Part shown: positions 45,985 to 57,764 of the stretch, piece after piece
How positions within the stretch are numbered: position 1 is the first letter of the stretch
How the letters are laid out: every line of letters starts with the position of its first letter
NCBI RefSeq assembly: GCF_000002235.5
Contig: NW_022145606.1
Span: forward strand, 20,325,480-20,389,479
Direction: 5' to 3'
DNA from: Strongylocentrotus purpuratus
Taxonomy: Eukaryota > Echinodermata > Echinoidea > Camarodonta > Strongylocentrotidae
DNA: 64,000 nt
The notes under the pieces: model-generated
The model's database searches: none
Told to the model about the DNA's origin: nothing
Seen by the model: the letters and a program-made list of their open reading frames with translations, nothing else
Translations under genes and position numbers: made by a program

Positions 45985-47797
45985 ATGGCGGCGAACTTCA
46001 GTTCTGCAGAGAACATATGTGAAGGAGAGAACTGTGCGGTAATCACAGATGTGACGTACTATGTGAAGGAAAAGAAGAAGCTCTGCGATGACTGCGCATC
46101 CAAAGGGGGGTGCATCGGAAAAGCAAGAAAGGGTGGGTCCAATCTTTATTGCGAGGAGCATGGTGAAGAAATCAAATAGTATTGTAAAACACCTGGTGTA
46201 GCATTATGTTATTCATGCGCACTTATAGATCATCAGCAGCCTTGCGTGCAACAGGGTATAGAGGGCGCCATCATGGAACGTAAAGGGAGCCTAATCACTC
46301 TAAAAGAACAGGCAAAGGACAGACTGAAGCTTTGTCGAGTTTATGGAGATCAGATTCATAAGTGTAGAAAAGACACCGACATCCATCTTCAAGCTTTGAA
46401 AGATGATGTTGATTTGGTAATCAATAAGGCGATCCAAACAGACAAGGACAAAGAGGAGGATGATGCTGCAAAAATCAACCAGGAGACTGATGAGAAGAAT
46501 ACAAAACTTCACGAGGAGATTGAACAAATCAATGAAAAGATTCGAAAAAACGATGAGGAGAGAGAAAAATTACTCGAATTAAACCGTTCAATTGCAGAGA
46601 GGAGACGAGAACCCATCGAAAATAAACAACATGGTCTTCAAACAGACATTGAGAACATCGCTGAAGAGAAAGAAAGAAAGATTGGTGAGTTGGAGAACGC
46701 TTGGCAAGATGACACAAAAACCACAGAGACTACAGTACATACACTTGATACAGTACTCCAAAATGATGAAAATGTCGTCAAAGATGGGCATCATGTGAAG
46801 ACATCGGTGAGTGATGAACTAAAGAAGCCACTGAATGAGGGTGAGGTGAAGCAAGTCACTGATACTATTTTGGGTATGAGGTTTGTAAAGGGTGCAGGGA
46901 GAGAGAGAAGTATGATGGGAGGATAGATGGGTATGATGGGGAATGGAAGCACATTGATACAATCAATGTCAAAGATAAGTTAACATACCCAGCCATTGTA
47001 GGATACATAGATGAATACAATGTGATCATCACAGATAGAGCATTAGGAGGCTTACATACATACATGTTAAATATGAACACTAAAAACAGTCAGAGAGTGA
47101 TAACCAGTAGTGATACATCATGGGTTACCTCATGTGCATTGCTGAACGATGGCAAGGTAGTATGCGGTAAATACAGTGAAGGGTGTACAGGGGACAGTTT
47201 GAATGGACTCATTAGTGTGTATGACAGACAATGGGAGCGCATCAATGACGTCATAATACCAAGAAACACAACGAATGATAGAACATGGGATGGGTGGATG
47301 TAGCTGTTGACCAGGATGGGATGATCATCGCTGCTGAGTGGGTTGAGTCTAAGATATACGTCATCAACCCATCTGATGGTAAGATCACGAATAACATCAC
47401 ATGTAAACACATAATATTGATGCGCGGTGTATTATTATCATCAGGTCACATCATCGCTCGACCGTCACCAGCAGATCACAGATTGTTCATCATCGATAGA
47501 CAGGGTGCTCAAAGGGAAATCTTCCACAGTGGTGTCATCCTAAATGCCTGCATCGATCCTATGACAGACGACCTCTATGTCATGACATCAGATGATGAGT
47601 ACAAGACGTGTGTGATTGATCAGGTGATGAGTGGGAGTGACATGAAGATGAGAAGAGTAGCATCATTTCCTTTATCAACAGTACTGGGTTATAGGATGGG
47701 GCACCTTGTAACATCTCGGGTGATGATGACGCCATCAGGGAAACTGATTGCTTGCGATGGAGATAACATTCTCGTATTTCACAGACTTACCCTCTAA
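45985..47797 (+). pseudogene. B-box/coiled-coil/propeller gene 5, pseudogene
   Basis: Opens with the conserved ATG and a first-type N-terminus (CYSCALIDHQQPC). An in-frame TAG at 46177-46179 falls inside the B-box2. A 2-bp insertion near 46905 (extra GA in a GAGA run) and a 5-bp gain near 47285 shift the frame. A one-codon in-frame gain (GVLLSSGH) also distinguishes it. The coiled coil resembles gene 3 (GELENAWQDD, ENVVKDGHHVKTS) although the N-terminus resembles gene 1, so the copy is a mosaic. The propeller is otherwise complete to the normal stop. It has an intact first-exon-like block and acceptor, so a transcript is possible. Confidence 0.9.
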
Positions 47798-48084
47798 ATC
47801 AAATTATGTTTGATTACAACTTTCCATGTTCACTACGTATACGCATGCATGTACAAAAACACATAATATCTACAAAATATTATCTTGATGTACTCATTTC
47901 GCTTCAATCTTTACAGACTAGAAAACCCTCATTTGATCATGGTTCCAACATGTTGAGATAGAATGACATGATGTCATCACTAGCATCCGAATAATTACAT
48001 GCATATCTCAACTGTGTATTATAACATGTACATAGATAAACAGGATAAACACTTTCCACATGAATAAATGAATCGTTATCATTT
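47798..48084 (+). other. Conserved 3' flank of gene 5
   Basis: Shared with 60772-61060 after gene 6, including 'CGCTTCAATCTTTACAGACT' (near 47910 and 60865), a segment absent from the flanks of genes 1-3. This indicates that genes 5 and 6 share a more recent unit ancestor. Confidence 0.55.
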
Positions 48085-48514
48085 GGGGCCAGTCACCACG
48101 AAATGAGTCCAGTGTCGCATTAGGCTCAATCGTAGTAATAGCGATGTATAGTGTGTATGTACTGAAAATTGACCCACCTACCACATTTAAGATTTTTCCA
48201 AAAATCGACTTATTAATGTCTTGTAGTTTATGTCCCCAGAGCTTAGGTCACGAAAATATTTCCTTCTAACATTTTTTGGCAAATTATATAGGCTATGTTA
48301 CGCATCATTAACTTTACACCTAATTATCTCAAAACTGGGTAATCCCATTGTTTATAAAGTCCAATTAGGTTTTTGTTCATATTTCTGGATATAATTTATC
48401 AATTTTAATGTGTGACCCCTTAATTTAAAGCTTACTTAATGTAGATTCATATAATACTTAAAAACAGGAATACAAATTTTGACCAACTGGACTCATTTCG
48501 TGGTGACAGGCCCC
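48085..48514. mobile_element. MITE, 430 bp, with ATTT target duplication
   Basis: Inverted ends of about 28 bp: GGGGCCAGTCACCACGAAAT and complement (ATTTCGTGGTGACAGGCCCC). ATTT flanks both sides (48081-48084, 48515-48518). After gene 6 the paralogous sequence (about 61045-61065) is uninterrupted, giving an empty site. No gene. Confidence 0.75.
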
Positions 48515-48665
48515 ATTTCTTTATTTCAAGGAAAATTATAGCAACACATGAATTTGCATGAGTACAATTACAATCACCATAATCAGATTCAAGTTTGTAC
48601 TATGAATAATCAAATCATAAATCAAATCATGTTTAATGCTAAATATATTACTCATTGCAGATATA

Positions 48666-48914
48666 GTATCGAAAATAATATCGCTAGTGATATTCGTTTG
48701 TCTCGCAATGTGGTCAATAAGGGATCTAAATTATAGATCGAATTATAGACCGCTCCGCCGGTCCTCCCGTAAAGTATAAAAGACCCTTGCTTACAAAAGT
48801 TTTTATCACCTGACGAAGTATCGCAGTAGCATACGAAACGTCGTGATCTTTTAGATCCCTTATTGACCACATTGCGAGACAAACGAATATCACTAGCGAT
48901 ATTATTTTCGATAC
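48666..48914. mobile_element. Inverted Penelope-like element fragment with hammerhead motif
   Basis: Two arms of about 65 bp (48666-48730 and 48850-48914) are near-perfect reverse complements. Between them lies a segment of about 120 bp holding a hammerhead ribozyme core. Minimal hammerheads are characteristic of the terminal repeats of Penelope-like elements, which often show inverted arrangements. The palindrome makes the same peptide readable from both strands (IENNIASDIRLSRN), possibly the end of the element's coding region. No RT was seen. Confidence 0.6.
48805..48847 (+). ncRNA. Minimal type I hammerhead ribozyme motif
   Basis: Order: stem I strand ATCAC (48805-48809), core CTGACGA (48810-48816), an unpaired A, stem II GTAT (48818-48821) with ATAC (48831-48834) around a 9-nt loop, GAAA (48835-48838), a two-pair stem III (AC/GT) ending in C48842, then stem I partner GTGAT (48843-48847). 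The expected cleavage site is after C48842. The very short stem III matches the minimal form, which usually works as a dimer. Confidence 0.7.
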
Positions 48915-49060
48915 AAATCATGTTTGATTACAATTGTCCACGTGCACTTTGTATTTACATGTATGTACATAAACAAATGATATGGCTATCACCACTACCA
49001 TCACAATACATTTATAGGTATATTCGTTTAAAAGTTATTTACCTTTTTTTCAGCTAGAAA
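48915..49060 (+). other. Orphan second 3' flank (no gene in front)
   Basis: Starting at 'CATGTTTGATTACAATTGTC', it repeats the 3' flank that normally follows a stop codon, although gene 5 already has its own flank at 47798. The same doubling occurs after gene 6 (61205-61490). Probably the remnant of a deleted gene copy. Confidence 0.55.
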
Positions 49061-49259
49061 AATCAAATCATATGTGTTTTTAGTCATATGTAAACAAGAT
49101 ATATAGCTTTTGGGGCGATTGAGGGGGATACCAGATTAAAACACTTTCCATCAACCCTACAAATTAGAACAAATTAAATGACACATCTTTTATCTTGTCG
49201 ATATCTTTAACAAGCCCTTCAAAATAATAAGCTTTAGATTGCATGACATTGTTATTTAT

Positions 49260-50830
49260 CATGAAATAATATGCATTTTTAATATGCTCAGAAAATATTA
49301 ACATGTATATAGCTGCATAATAACCAGTATCTGTCAGATGTAACGTTGTTATTTAATGAATATTCTTTGACACTTTTTGCTATGAATGTGTAGTTCCTTA
49401 GTAGAGATGCTAGAATAATAAAATAATTTGCATAGTTTTGTCTTTTAGTATACTCACAACTTTAAACAGCTGTATTATACTGACTTCCTGTTGTTGTATG
49501 ATTCAATTTGCTTAATTTATACATTTGCTACAATTATTTTAATATATATGTATCCAATAACTTTATTTGTAAGAATGTCTGAATAATATAACAATCAACT
49601 AGGTTGCAAGGTCTCCTATCTATCAAAATATATTTAAATTACAAGTATGCTCATGATATGTATATAGCAGTATAATGATAAGTGTACGATTCAACACTAT
49701 TGATTTCATAATGTTGCAATTGAACATGTAAACCTTTGATATGTAATTTTTGAAAGGCAAATGCTTCAATATTAAATAGGTTGCAGACTTTTGTCATCTA
49801 ATACACTCATAATAGTAGCTGCATATAATACTATTTTGGGAGCAACTTTCGTTTATTGTTTCCATTCTGCTATGAGATGTTGATATGTGTATCCAACGAG
49901 TATTTTCAATTACAATGATTGATAATAACAATCAAATGAGCTGCAAATTCTTGTTATTTCTAACGAAATCATTCACATTACAAGTATGTTCACAACATGT
50001 ACAAAACAACATAACACCCAATATTTGTAAGATTCAAATTTGTTGTTTATATCGGTTTGCTACGAGATATCTTAATCTTTGTCTGTAGTTTGATAGAAGC
50101 GATGCTGTAAAAATGAAACTGAAAAAAGTAGCAGCCTTGTTGTCTAAAACACACACACACAGCATGTAAATAGCTGCATGATACTAAGTTTCTGCAACAT
50201 TTGATTTTGTTATTAACTTTTCATTTTGTTAAGAGATGGAAGAAGTATATATGTTAGAATGTATAATATAACAATTTAATAGGGCGAAGTTTCATTATCT
50301 ATCACGAAGTACGTACATTACTAAAACGCTCATATTACGTTCATATCAGCATAATATCAAGTACATATACATTTTGATATTGTTGATTGTATAATTTCGC
50401 TGTGGGAAATATCATTCATTGATATGTATCTTTAAGAGAACTGTTACAATAATTACAATACGTTTAAGCTATACAATTTGTCATCGTTCACAATCGTCAC
50501 GTGAAGATTATACTGATTATTTGTAAAAATGTAAATGGTTGATTTTCTTTGAGACATTTTGATACATCCATGTATCTATCAAACAAGTATGAAAACAAAT
50601 ACTATAACAATATTGCAAGGTCATGAAGATGATGATGATGACCGCTTAAAATGTATTGTATAGCGATGGTATGTTATCAACATGCATCAAGAAATAATGC
50701 ACATTACAATTATGCTCCTAAAATGTAGATAGCAGCATATTTCATAATATTTGAAAGATTTGACTTTGTTTATAGTTAATTATTAAATATGTTTATCTTT
50801 GTCGTGTAGATTGATGGAAGAGATACTATA
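49260..50830. repeat. Diverged satellite-like tandem array (unit 5), nine monomers
   Basis: Landmark TAGCTGCATAATA-like words lie near 49306, 49454, 49655, 49810, 49995, 50164, 50335, 50497 and 50720, spacings 148-223 bp, mean about 175 bp. Clearest example in the window. Confidence 0.6.
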
Positions 50831-50999
50831 ACAATACACACATTTTGTAGCTGTTTTTTTCTTTCTTCGAATCACTCATTCTCAATAAGAAGATCAATGT
50901 AGTGTATGGTATCCCATTCCACATACAACTATTTGCAATCACTAATCTCCTTTGCCAGTTAATATATTATCATTGTTTTTCGTTTTTTCTCATCATGTT

Positions 51000-51230
51000 T
51001 TTTGTTTACGGGGGAGGGGTATTCTTCTTTTATTCTATGGAAAATACAATACCATGTGTATTGTTGCACGAGTTTATGTCTTGTTCTTATTTTCTTTGTT
51101 TGTTATCTTTGGTGTGTGGCAGATGAATTAAAATCAAAATTAAATACAATGAAATACGTTACACAGTTTTTTTTATCTATCAGAAGACCATTCATATTAC
51201 ACAGAAATGAAAATAGTTGTAGCCTATACA
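51000..51230. promoter_or_regulatory. Left part of conserved CRE block (unit 5), interrupted
   Basis: Matches 22290-22500 ('GGAGGGGTATTCTTCTTTTAT' region) and stops at about 51230, where a composite insertion begins. The block resumes at about 52676. Confidence 0.35.
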
Positions 51231-52675
51231 AATATTATAAGATGAGTAGAAGATTCCCTGCAATCTGATTGGTCAACTACCAAGTAATTTTTTGTAATGG
51301 ATGCACGCGATATCGGTGATCGATACCACCCAATTAGTTTTTTATTTTTAATAATTCACTTTTTCCTTTTTTCTTTTTGTATATAATTTTGTTTTAATGA
51401 TTTTAATTTGTAATTTGTGTTGGTGATAATTATACAGTGCGTCCCAGAAAAAAACGAAACCGAGAAGTATCGATGTTCTATCATAACTTAATCACAACTA
51501 TAATTAATGAATGATACATATTTGGAAAGCTTAGAGTCTCCTCTTTCAGTTGATGCTACTTAGATAATGCATATTTCACGCATAAGTGATTGAAAGCAAT
51601 TTGAAGGAAGGAAACCAAAAAGACATTTGGCGGGCGGTATCTGAATTTCGAAGAAAAATTCACATTTCTAAAAAGTTGAGTTTCTGCCCTTTCATATGAC
51701 ACCTCAATCAGGAAAAATGAACGAGGAATGACAAAGTTCTGTTTGTTTAAAGTAGTGCTTGCATTTCCATAATTTTATTAAACAAATTCGTTTTCACTGG
51801 CTGCCTGCCGTATCAATAAACGAAATTAACAAAAGACTTAACTCCGTTCCGTTGACAATCAGCCGTAGACGAGAGTCTTCATGCATGGCTGATTGTCAAC
51901 GAAACGGAGTTTAGTCTTTTGTCAAATCTGCTTTTTGCTACGGCAGGCACCCAGTGAAAACGAATTCGTTTGTTAAAATTATGAAAATGTAAGGGCTACT
52001 TTAAACAAACAGAACTTTGTTATTCCTGGCTCATTTTTCTTGATTGAGGTATCATATGAAAGAGCAGAAAAAAGAAATTTCTAGAAATATGAATTTTTCT
52101 TTGAAATTCAGATACCGCCCGCCAAATTACTTTTTGTTTTTCTTCCTTCAAATTGCTTTAAATCACTCATGCGTAAAATATGCATCACGTGAGTAGCATC
52201 AACTGAAAGAAGAGACTCTACGCTTTCCAAATATGTATCATTCATTAATTATGGTTGTGATTAAGTTATAATAAAACATCGATACTTCTCGGTTTCGTTT
52301 TTTCTGGGACGCACTGTATATATATTTATTTTTTATTTTTTAATTTTTTATTTTTAGTTTACAGTTTAATGTGGACTGACATTTTTTTTTTTAATTTCAT
52401 GATAAGTTAGAAATCATGCGTCCGGTAAAAAAAATCATGCGTCCGGTAAAAAAAAATACCGGACGCATGATTTTGCCATACATCCGGTAAATCTGTAAAA
52501 TAACAAAATGTTGTATTTATGATAATTTTTGGGGCCCCATCTTATAAAACAGATGATGCACAGGTTTAATTCGTGGGTTGTGTGCACGCGGTACCTTTGA
52601 ATTTGGTCTAAGACCATTCAAAGGTACCTTTTGCACACAAGCCCTTCCGACGCACTCAAACCTGTGCATCGTTTG
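51231..52675. mobile_element. Composite insertion in the CRE block of unit 5
   Basis: About 1.44 kb not present in the other units. It begins ATTATAAGATGAGTAGAAG and includes a large mariner-like palindrome (51435-52316). It then has short inverted copies of ATCATGCGTCCGGTA (52423-52477) and a complement of the starting motif (CATCTTATAA near 52540), followed by a hairpin (52555-52676) with arms ACAGATGATGCACAGGTTTA / AAACCTGTGCATCGTTTGT. Several nested non-autonomous elements are likely. No gene. Confidence 0.55.
51435..52316. mobile_element. Tc1/mariner-like fold-back element, 882 bp, near-perfect palindrome
   Basis: Inserted at TA (51433-51434 and 52317-52318). Ends CAGTGCGTCCCAGAAAAAA and complement. 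The arms run about 410 bp each with few differences, to a loop of about 25 bp at about 51865-51892. CAGTGCGTCCCAGA ends and TA duplication are mariner-like. No transposase. High arm identity suggests recent origin or arm conversion. Confidence 0.8.
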
Positions 52676-52990
52676 TATAATATCAAAGTCTGACGTCATA
52701 TCGGCTATGTTTTCAAGGTTGCTGGTTCCAAGCAATGTAGTGCTCAACAATGGTGTGGTGATCAGACCAGCTCCAAATACTGAATTTTCCCTGCTCCAGC
52801 AGGAGGACTGAATGATTTCACGGTTAACCCTCATACGCAAGCTCTGACTGTTGTTTAGAACCAGTATCATAAACTTAAACGACGTGCAAATATGAATTTA
52901 GCACTAGGGTACTTTATAACAAACTACTGGAAACCATGGAAATCCAAAGAAAGCTTGCTAGAAGATGATTATAATAAGGCAATTTGTGAA
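52676..52990. promoter_or_regulatory. Right part of conserved CRE block (unit 5), TGACGTCA present
   Basis: Continues the block at AATATCAAAGTCTGACGTCA (core about 52691), then the shared AACAATGGTGTGGTGATCA and AATGATTTCACGGTTAAC segments. Confidence 0.4.
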
Positions 52991-53369
52991 TAAATGCCCT
53001 GTCAGTTCACGTTTGGAACATTTGATAAGACATTATTCAGTTTGACATTACCAAATTAAGGGAAAATTGCAGTTGATATTGTGTTGTGAAGTCATCATTA
53101 AAGTCTCCGTTGGTTATGACCATCTTTTAATGTCTGTAAACAATTTGCTTTAGGCTTCAAACGTGTCAGTTTCATGAGAGATTTCAAGAATTAGAGGTAA
53201 TCGGAGGGAAAATTAGATGAAAAAGCAGTTTAAAGTGATGTTTGTTACAATATTTTAAAAGGGGTGGGGGCATTGACCGGGATAGCGGAAACTAATTGAC
53301 AAACAGGATAGATAGGGAGATGGGGAATAGTGGGGATAGTGGGGAATGTGAGAGAGGAGGAAGAGAGAA

Positions 53370-53510
53370 GTGAATTATTAGAGAGAGAGAGAGACAGAGA
53401 GAGAGACAGAGATAGAAAAAAAAGAGAGAGAGACAGAGAGAGAAAGAGAGACAGAGATAGAAAGAGAGAGACAGAGACAGAGACAGAGATAGAAAGAGAG
53501 ACAGAGGTGG
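53370..53510. repeat. GA microsatellite (unit 5)
   Basis: (GA)n and (GACAGA)n purine tract equivalent to 31640-31770. Confidence 0.9.
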
Positions 53511-53599
53511 TAAGGATGGGAGAGACACAGAAACATTCTTGCTATAACGAATCATGAGAAATACATTTATGAACATATTTTTCTGAATGGCATGTTCCC

Positions 53600-54100
53600 T
53601 AATTACTCTTCCCCCTCATTTCAGTGGTGCTCCCTCATTGGCTTTATCTATGCTACAACTTTGCTTTGTACATATCTTTCAATGTTCTCATTATGATTAT
53701 CTATAATCATTTATCTTTACTCCCCCGCCCCCTCTGTCTCTCTCACATACAAACACTCATTTTCCTCTATTTTTCTTTCCTTCATTATCCCCTCTCTAGT
53801 CTCCTTTGACCTCTCTTTCTCTCTCTTTCCCATTCCCTCTTTGTCTCGCTATCCCCTTTTCTCACTCTTATCTTCTTTCTTTCTTTCTTTTTCTCCCCAC
53901 TCCATTTACTTCTTCATTTCCTATTTACCTCATCCTCTCACCCTCCCTGTCTATATCCCTCACTATTTCTCTCTTTCTTTCTCACTTACCGTCTCTCTCA
54001 GTCTTTACCTCCTCTCCCCCTCCCCCTCTTAATTACACTGTGTCCCTCACCTTAACCTTCCTTTCTCTTGCTCCCCATTCCCGTCTCAATTATTTTTTTG
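53600..54100. repeat. CT-rich tract
   Basis: Pyrimidine-rich sequence related to 34670-35010. The low-complexity Ser/Leu/Pro frames it encodes are not genes. Confidence 0.8.
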
Positions 54101-54119
54101 CACAAAGAAGAAAATAAGA

Positions 54120-54890
54120 ATGAACCATTCAGATTATGTTATGCATGTTTGATATATTCCAATGTTTCTACAGAATACTTTCATAATACACATGTTTGGA
54201 CACGATCACCCAGAACATACACTTTGTCTCGCACCACAACAGTGTATGCTTCAATGAAGCTATACAGATTATACAGAAATGTATTATTGCTTTCAATAAA
54301 GTATTGTTTGCAAGATCAGGGGGCGGCTACGAGATTTTATAAATTGCAGGAGGGGTTCAATTAACTGCAATTCCTCCAAAATATATGAAGAAAAAAATGT
54401 AAGAAAAAACTCTATTGAATTTATAGGGGTTCATTCATCCAAAACTGTATGATTTATATGAAGGATACGAAAAAGGCAAACAAAGAAAGGAGAGTTCCCG
54501 TGCCTACTTTGCCCCCTGGAACCACCCCTGAAGATTGTGCAAGGAACAAATATTGCTCCTCTTCTCCATGAATGTTCATGATGGAAATGCTTCTTCAACT
54601 TACAGAAATATATTATGTACTTTTCATTACCATACATTCTCCATATTCATTCATAAATATTAACATGTGTTTCAAACAAGCTGTTTTGCATATCGATTTT
54701 ACAATAACTCATGAAAGAAAGAGATCATATTATAAGGTTACATTTATGCAATATTTTGCATCAGTTTGAAATAGATTTAATTCAAAATTTGGTATTAAGT
54801 TTGGATTTCCCTTTAGATTCAACCACATCTAAACAAGCCTTAAGAGATAAAATAACATGACAAGCTTATGTGTGATGCTTTCCACACAAC
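54120..54890. repeat. Duplicated spacer segment, copy C
   Basis: Partial third copy of 32630-34330 (GATCAGGGGGCGGCTACGAG near 54316; TTTGGTATTAAGTTTGGATT near 54789). No gene. Confidence 0.55.
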
Positions 54891-56040
54891 TGTGCCAGGA
54901 GTTTCATTTTTGACAGACATGGCGCATTATAAATGTGCACTATTATTATTATTGCTGCATGAGATTGAAAGGGTTCGAGATCATGACGACAAAATAATGC
55001 ATCCGGAGTCAGTGAAGTAGAGTCTGTACTTTATTGTTTCTCATCGTTAAACAGCCTCTGTAACAATAACCAAAGTTGAACAAAAATATTTAAATCGTGG
55101 TGAACTTACATAAAATGGAACAATTATATTATTGATACCAACAGAACAAATATTTATTCATTGACATTGTTTTGTAATATCATGCAACTAAATCTCAATC
55201 AACCCATTTATTATTATACAAAATAAATTACACTCATTGTTTCTTCTTCCGTCCAATATCATGAACTATATGGTACAATAAATTATAGTATTGATTCATT
55301 CACATATATAATCATAAATCAACATAACATAGTAAATTCAACTCACCGGCCAATACTAGCCAAATCGCTAAACAATAGCGACTGTATGCATGCTACCAAG
55401 TATCATATCCACAGCTCGTAGAAATACAGCAGACCTAGAAATAAGATCAAATGGCATTTCTTATAATACTAAAAATCAATGACTTATAAAAGGAATCTTA
55501 TTCTCATCAAAGTTGTAAGGATGATTTGTTCAATTTAACACAATTATACTGCAATTCCTTCATATATCATATAACAAAAATAAATGACAAGAGTATTTCA
55601 ATGAAGCATCATTGTTCCCATGCAAATACAGTGCAAGACATGATTCAATTATACTGATCTTACTTTCACCATCAAAACTCTCATTAGTAAGGCTTATAGG
55701 TACATGTACATGTATATATCATCATTCCAATAAGTTAAATGAAATACAATCATAATTATTAAACAATCCAACTTACTTTAAGCAAAGTCTAACCACCTTT
55801 CCTCCTACAGCAGGCCAAATGTACATATGCTTGCAGTCCTATAACATAGCTTAGAATGGCTGCCTGCCTGCTATAGCATGCACCAATGCTAGCAATCACA
55901 CAAAAGAAATCCACTCATGCAAAGAGTTTAATAGAGATACCCAAAAAAAAGGCGGGAAACAGTACAATGGGGAGGGGGCATCTTTGCACCACATAATTCC
56001 TATTTAATTTACAACATAAATTCAAATTTACAACAAGATT
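54890..56040. other. Unassigned 1.15-kb sequence, no gene
   Basis: Interrupts the unit order. A possible LINE-type tail lies at 54925-54957 (GGCGCATTATAAATG, then ATTATTATTATT). The rest is AT-rich without ORFs or repeats I recognise. Confidence 0.4.
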
Positions 56041-56248
56041 ATATCTTGTTTGTTATTTTCTCTGTTGTTTATTTTTGGTGTGCGGTATATAATACAAAAT
56101 AAACATGCAATACCATTTAAATATTTACACTGTTTTGTTATTTATCAGGAGAAAATTCATATTACACAGTCATGAACATAGATGTAGCATAGAGTATTAA
56201 CGTATGACGTCATAATATCTAAGTTGTCAAGGTTGCTGGTTCCAATCG

Positions 56249-57142
56249 CCCCTCCCCCACTCCGTGAACGGAGGGATACGTAGTCCAGAATATGGCCTAT
56301 TTAATTTTGATCTCTACCATGCACGCTAACGCTACCTCTCCCTACTAATTGCTACCAGCCGATGATGGCGTGATCATTAAATTAGGACGCCCGGCAAAAA
56401 TCTGGCCTATTTAATTTTGATCTCCACTATGCACGCTAACGCTACCTCTCCCTACTTATTTACTTGCTACCAGCCGATGATGGCGTGATCATTAAATTAG
56501 GACGCCCGGCGAAAATCTGGCCTATTTAATTTTGATCTCCACTATGCACGCTAACGCTACCTCTCCCTACTTATTTACTTGCTACCAGCCGATGATGGCG
56601 TGATCATTAAATTAGGACGCCCGGCGAAAATCTGGCCCATTTAATTTTGATCTCCACTATGCACGCTAACGCTACCTCTCCCTAATTATTTACTTGCTAC
56701 CAGCCGATGATGGCGTGATCATTAAATTAGGACGCCCGGCGAAAATCTGGCCTATTTAATTTTGATCTCCACTATGCACGCTAACGCTACCTCTCCCTAC
56801 TTATTTACTTGCTACCAGCCGATGATGGCGTGATCATTAAATTAGGACGCCCGGCGAAAAGCTGGGCTGGTGAGAATAATTATGAGTTTTTTTATAACGC
56901 CATCTTCGACGGCTTGAATCAAGTGTGTAGGGAAAAAATAAAGGACCGTGCAGATTCTGGACTAAGGGATACGATGCGTGTTCCAAAATGTCCGGTAAAG
57001 GGGAACTTTTCACGCACCAAAGTCCGGCTCGTAGTACACAAAAATCCGGCCCGTACCTTAAACACCGGACTCAGGGGGGTGTTTTCAAAAGGAGGGAGCA
57101 TGCATATACGTACCCTAAATAACACTGAGTGGGGGGGGGGGG
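56249..57142. mobile_element. Non-autonomous element, 894 bp, 8-bp target duplication, carrying a minisatellite
   Basis: Flanked by TCCAATCG (56241-56248) and TCCAATCA (57143-57150); uninterrupted versions exist in other units. Ends CCCCTCCCCCACTCCGTG and complement with a G run (57131-57142). Contains five 115-bp tandem units and then unique sequence with several TCCGG words. An 8-bp duplication suggests hAT, but the ends are unusual. The open frame at 56809-57270 is partly repeat and has no recognisable domain. Confidence 0.7.
56293..56862. repeat. 115-bp minisatellite, five copies
   Basis: Units start TGGCCTATTTAATTTTGATC at 56293, 56403, 56518, 56633 and 56748; the first is 110 bp, lacking five bases. 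Units are nearly identical. Confidence 0.92.
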
Positions 57143-57764
57143 TCCAATCAATGTTGTGCTTAACAATGGTGTCACCGTGTGGTGATCACGCCGGCGTCAG
57201 GCACTGCCCTGCTCCGGTGCGTTGCTTGAATGATTTCACAGTGAAACTCATACACATGCTTTGTTGTTAAGAACTAGTACCCTGGATTACAAGCAAATAT
57301 GACATATTAAAGCGCTTTGGTACGTTATGCTGAGTACTATTGAAAACCTGGAACCTGAAACCTGAAGCTAGAAGATGATTATGTAAAGGCACTCTCAATC
57401 GTTAAGCAGAATGAAGGTATTGGTATTGATACACCTAAATGACTTCGAAATCAAATACTCTCGGAACACTTGTGCAAGAGATGAAATACAATAAAAGAAC
57501 TGAACACAACTGTAGCGAAAGAAAGAGAAAGATTGATTTTAAGCCCAAAAATAGAGATACTGTACTTAAAAATATTATGTATACTTCAACTGATCTGCCA
57601 CTATTGTTCCACAGTAAAGGCATGGAAGAACACGTAATCTAGAGTTGATACAGTTTCATGTTCTTTCTTACCGTTTTGAAAATATTTATCTAATCACTTA
57701 ATCTTTCTACGTTGGATAGAATGGTAATACAAAGTCTATATATCTATTTGTGTTACTATGGTTG

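Larger units (their letters stand above)
56040..57410. promoter_or_regulatory. Conserved CRE block, second copy before gene 6, interrupted
   Basis: Block landmarks at 56040-56248 and 57143-57410, with CGTATGACGTCATAA (exact TGACGTCA) near 56203. Split by the element at 56249-57142. Two such blocks (52676 and here) precede gene 6, indicating another internal duplication of the unit. Confidence 0.4.

Noticed and set aside
54890-56040. Possible solo LTR
   Set aside because: I found no matched terminal signals or convincing target duplication, so it is left unassigned.
56293-56862. CRISPR-like array
   Set aside because: Units are contiguous 115-bp minisatellite copies with no spacers, in an animal genome.
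56809-57270. 153-codon open frame
   Set aside because: Begins in the 115-bp minisatellite and has no recognisable domain; a chance frame in a non-autonomous element.
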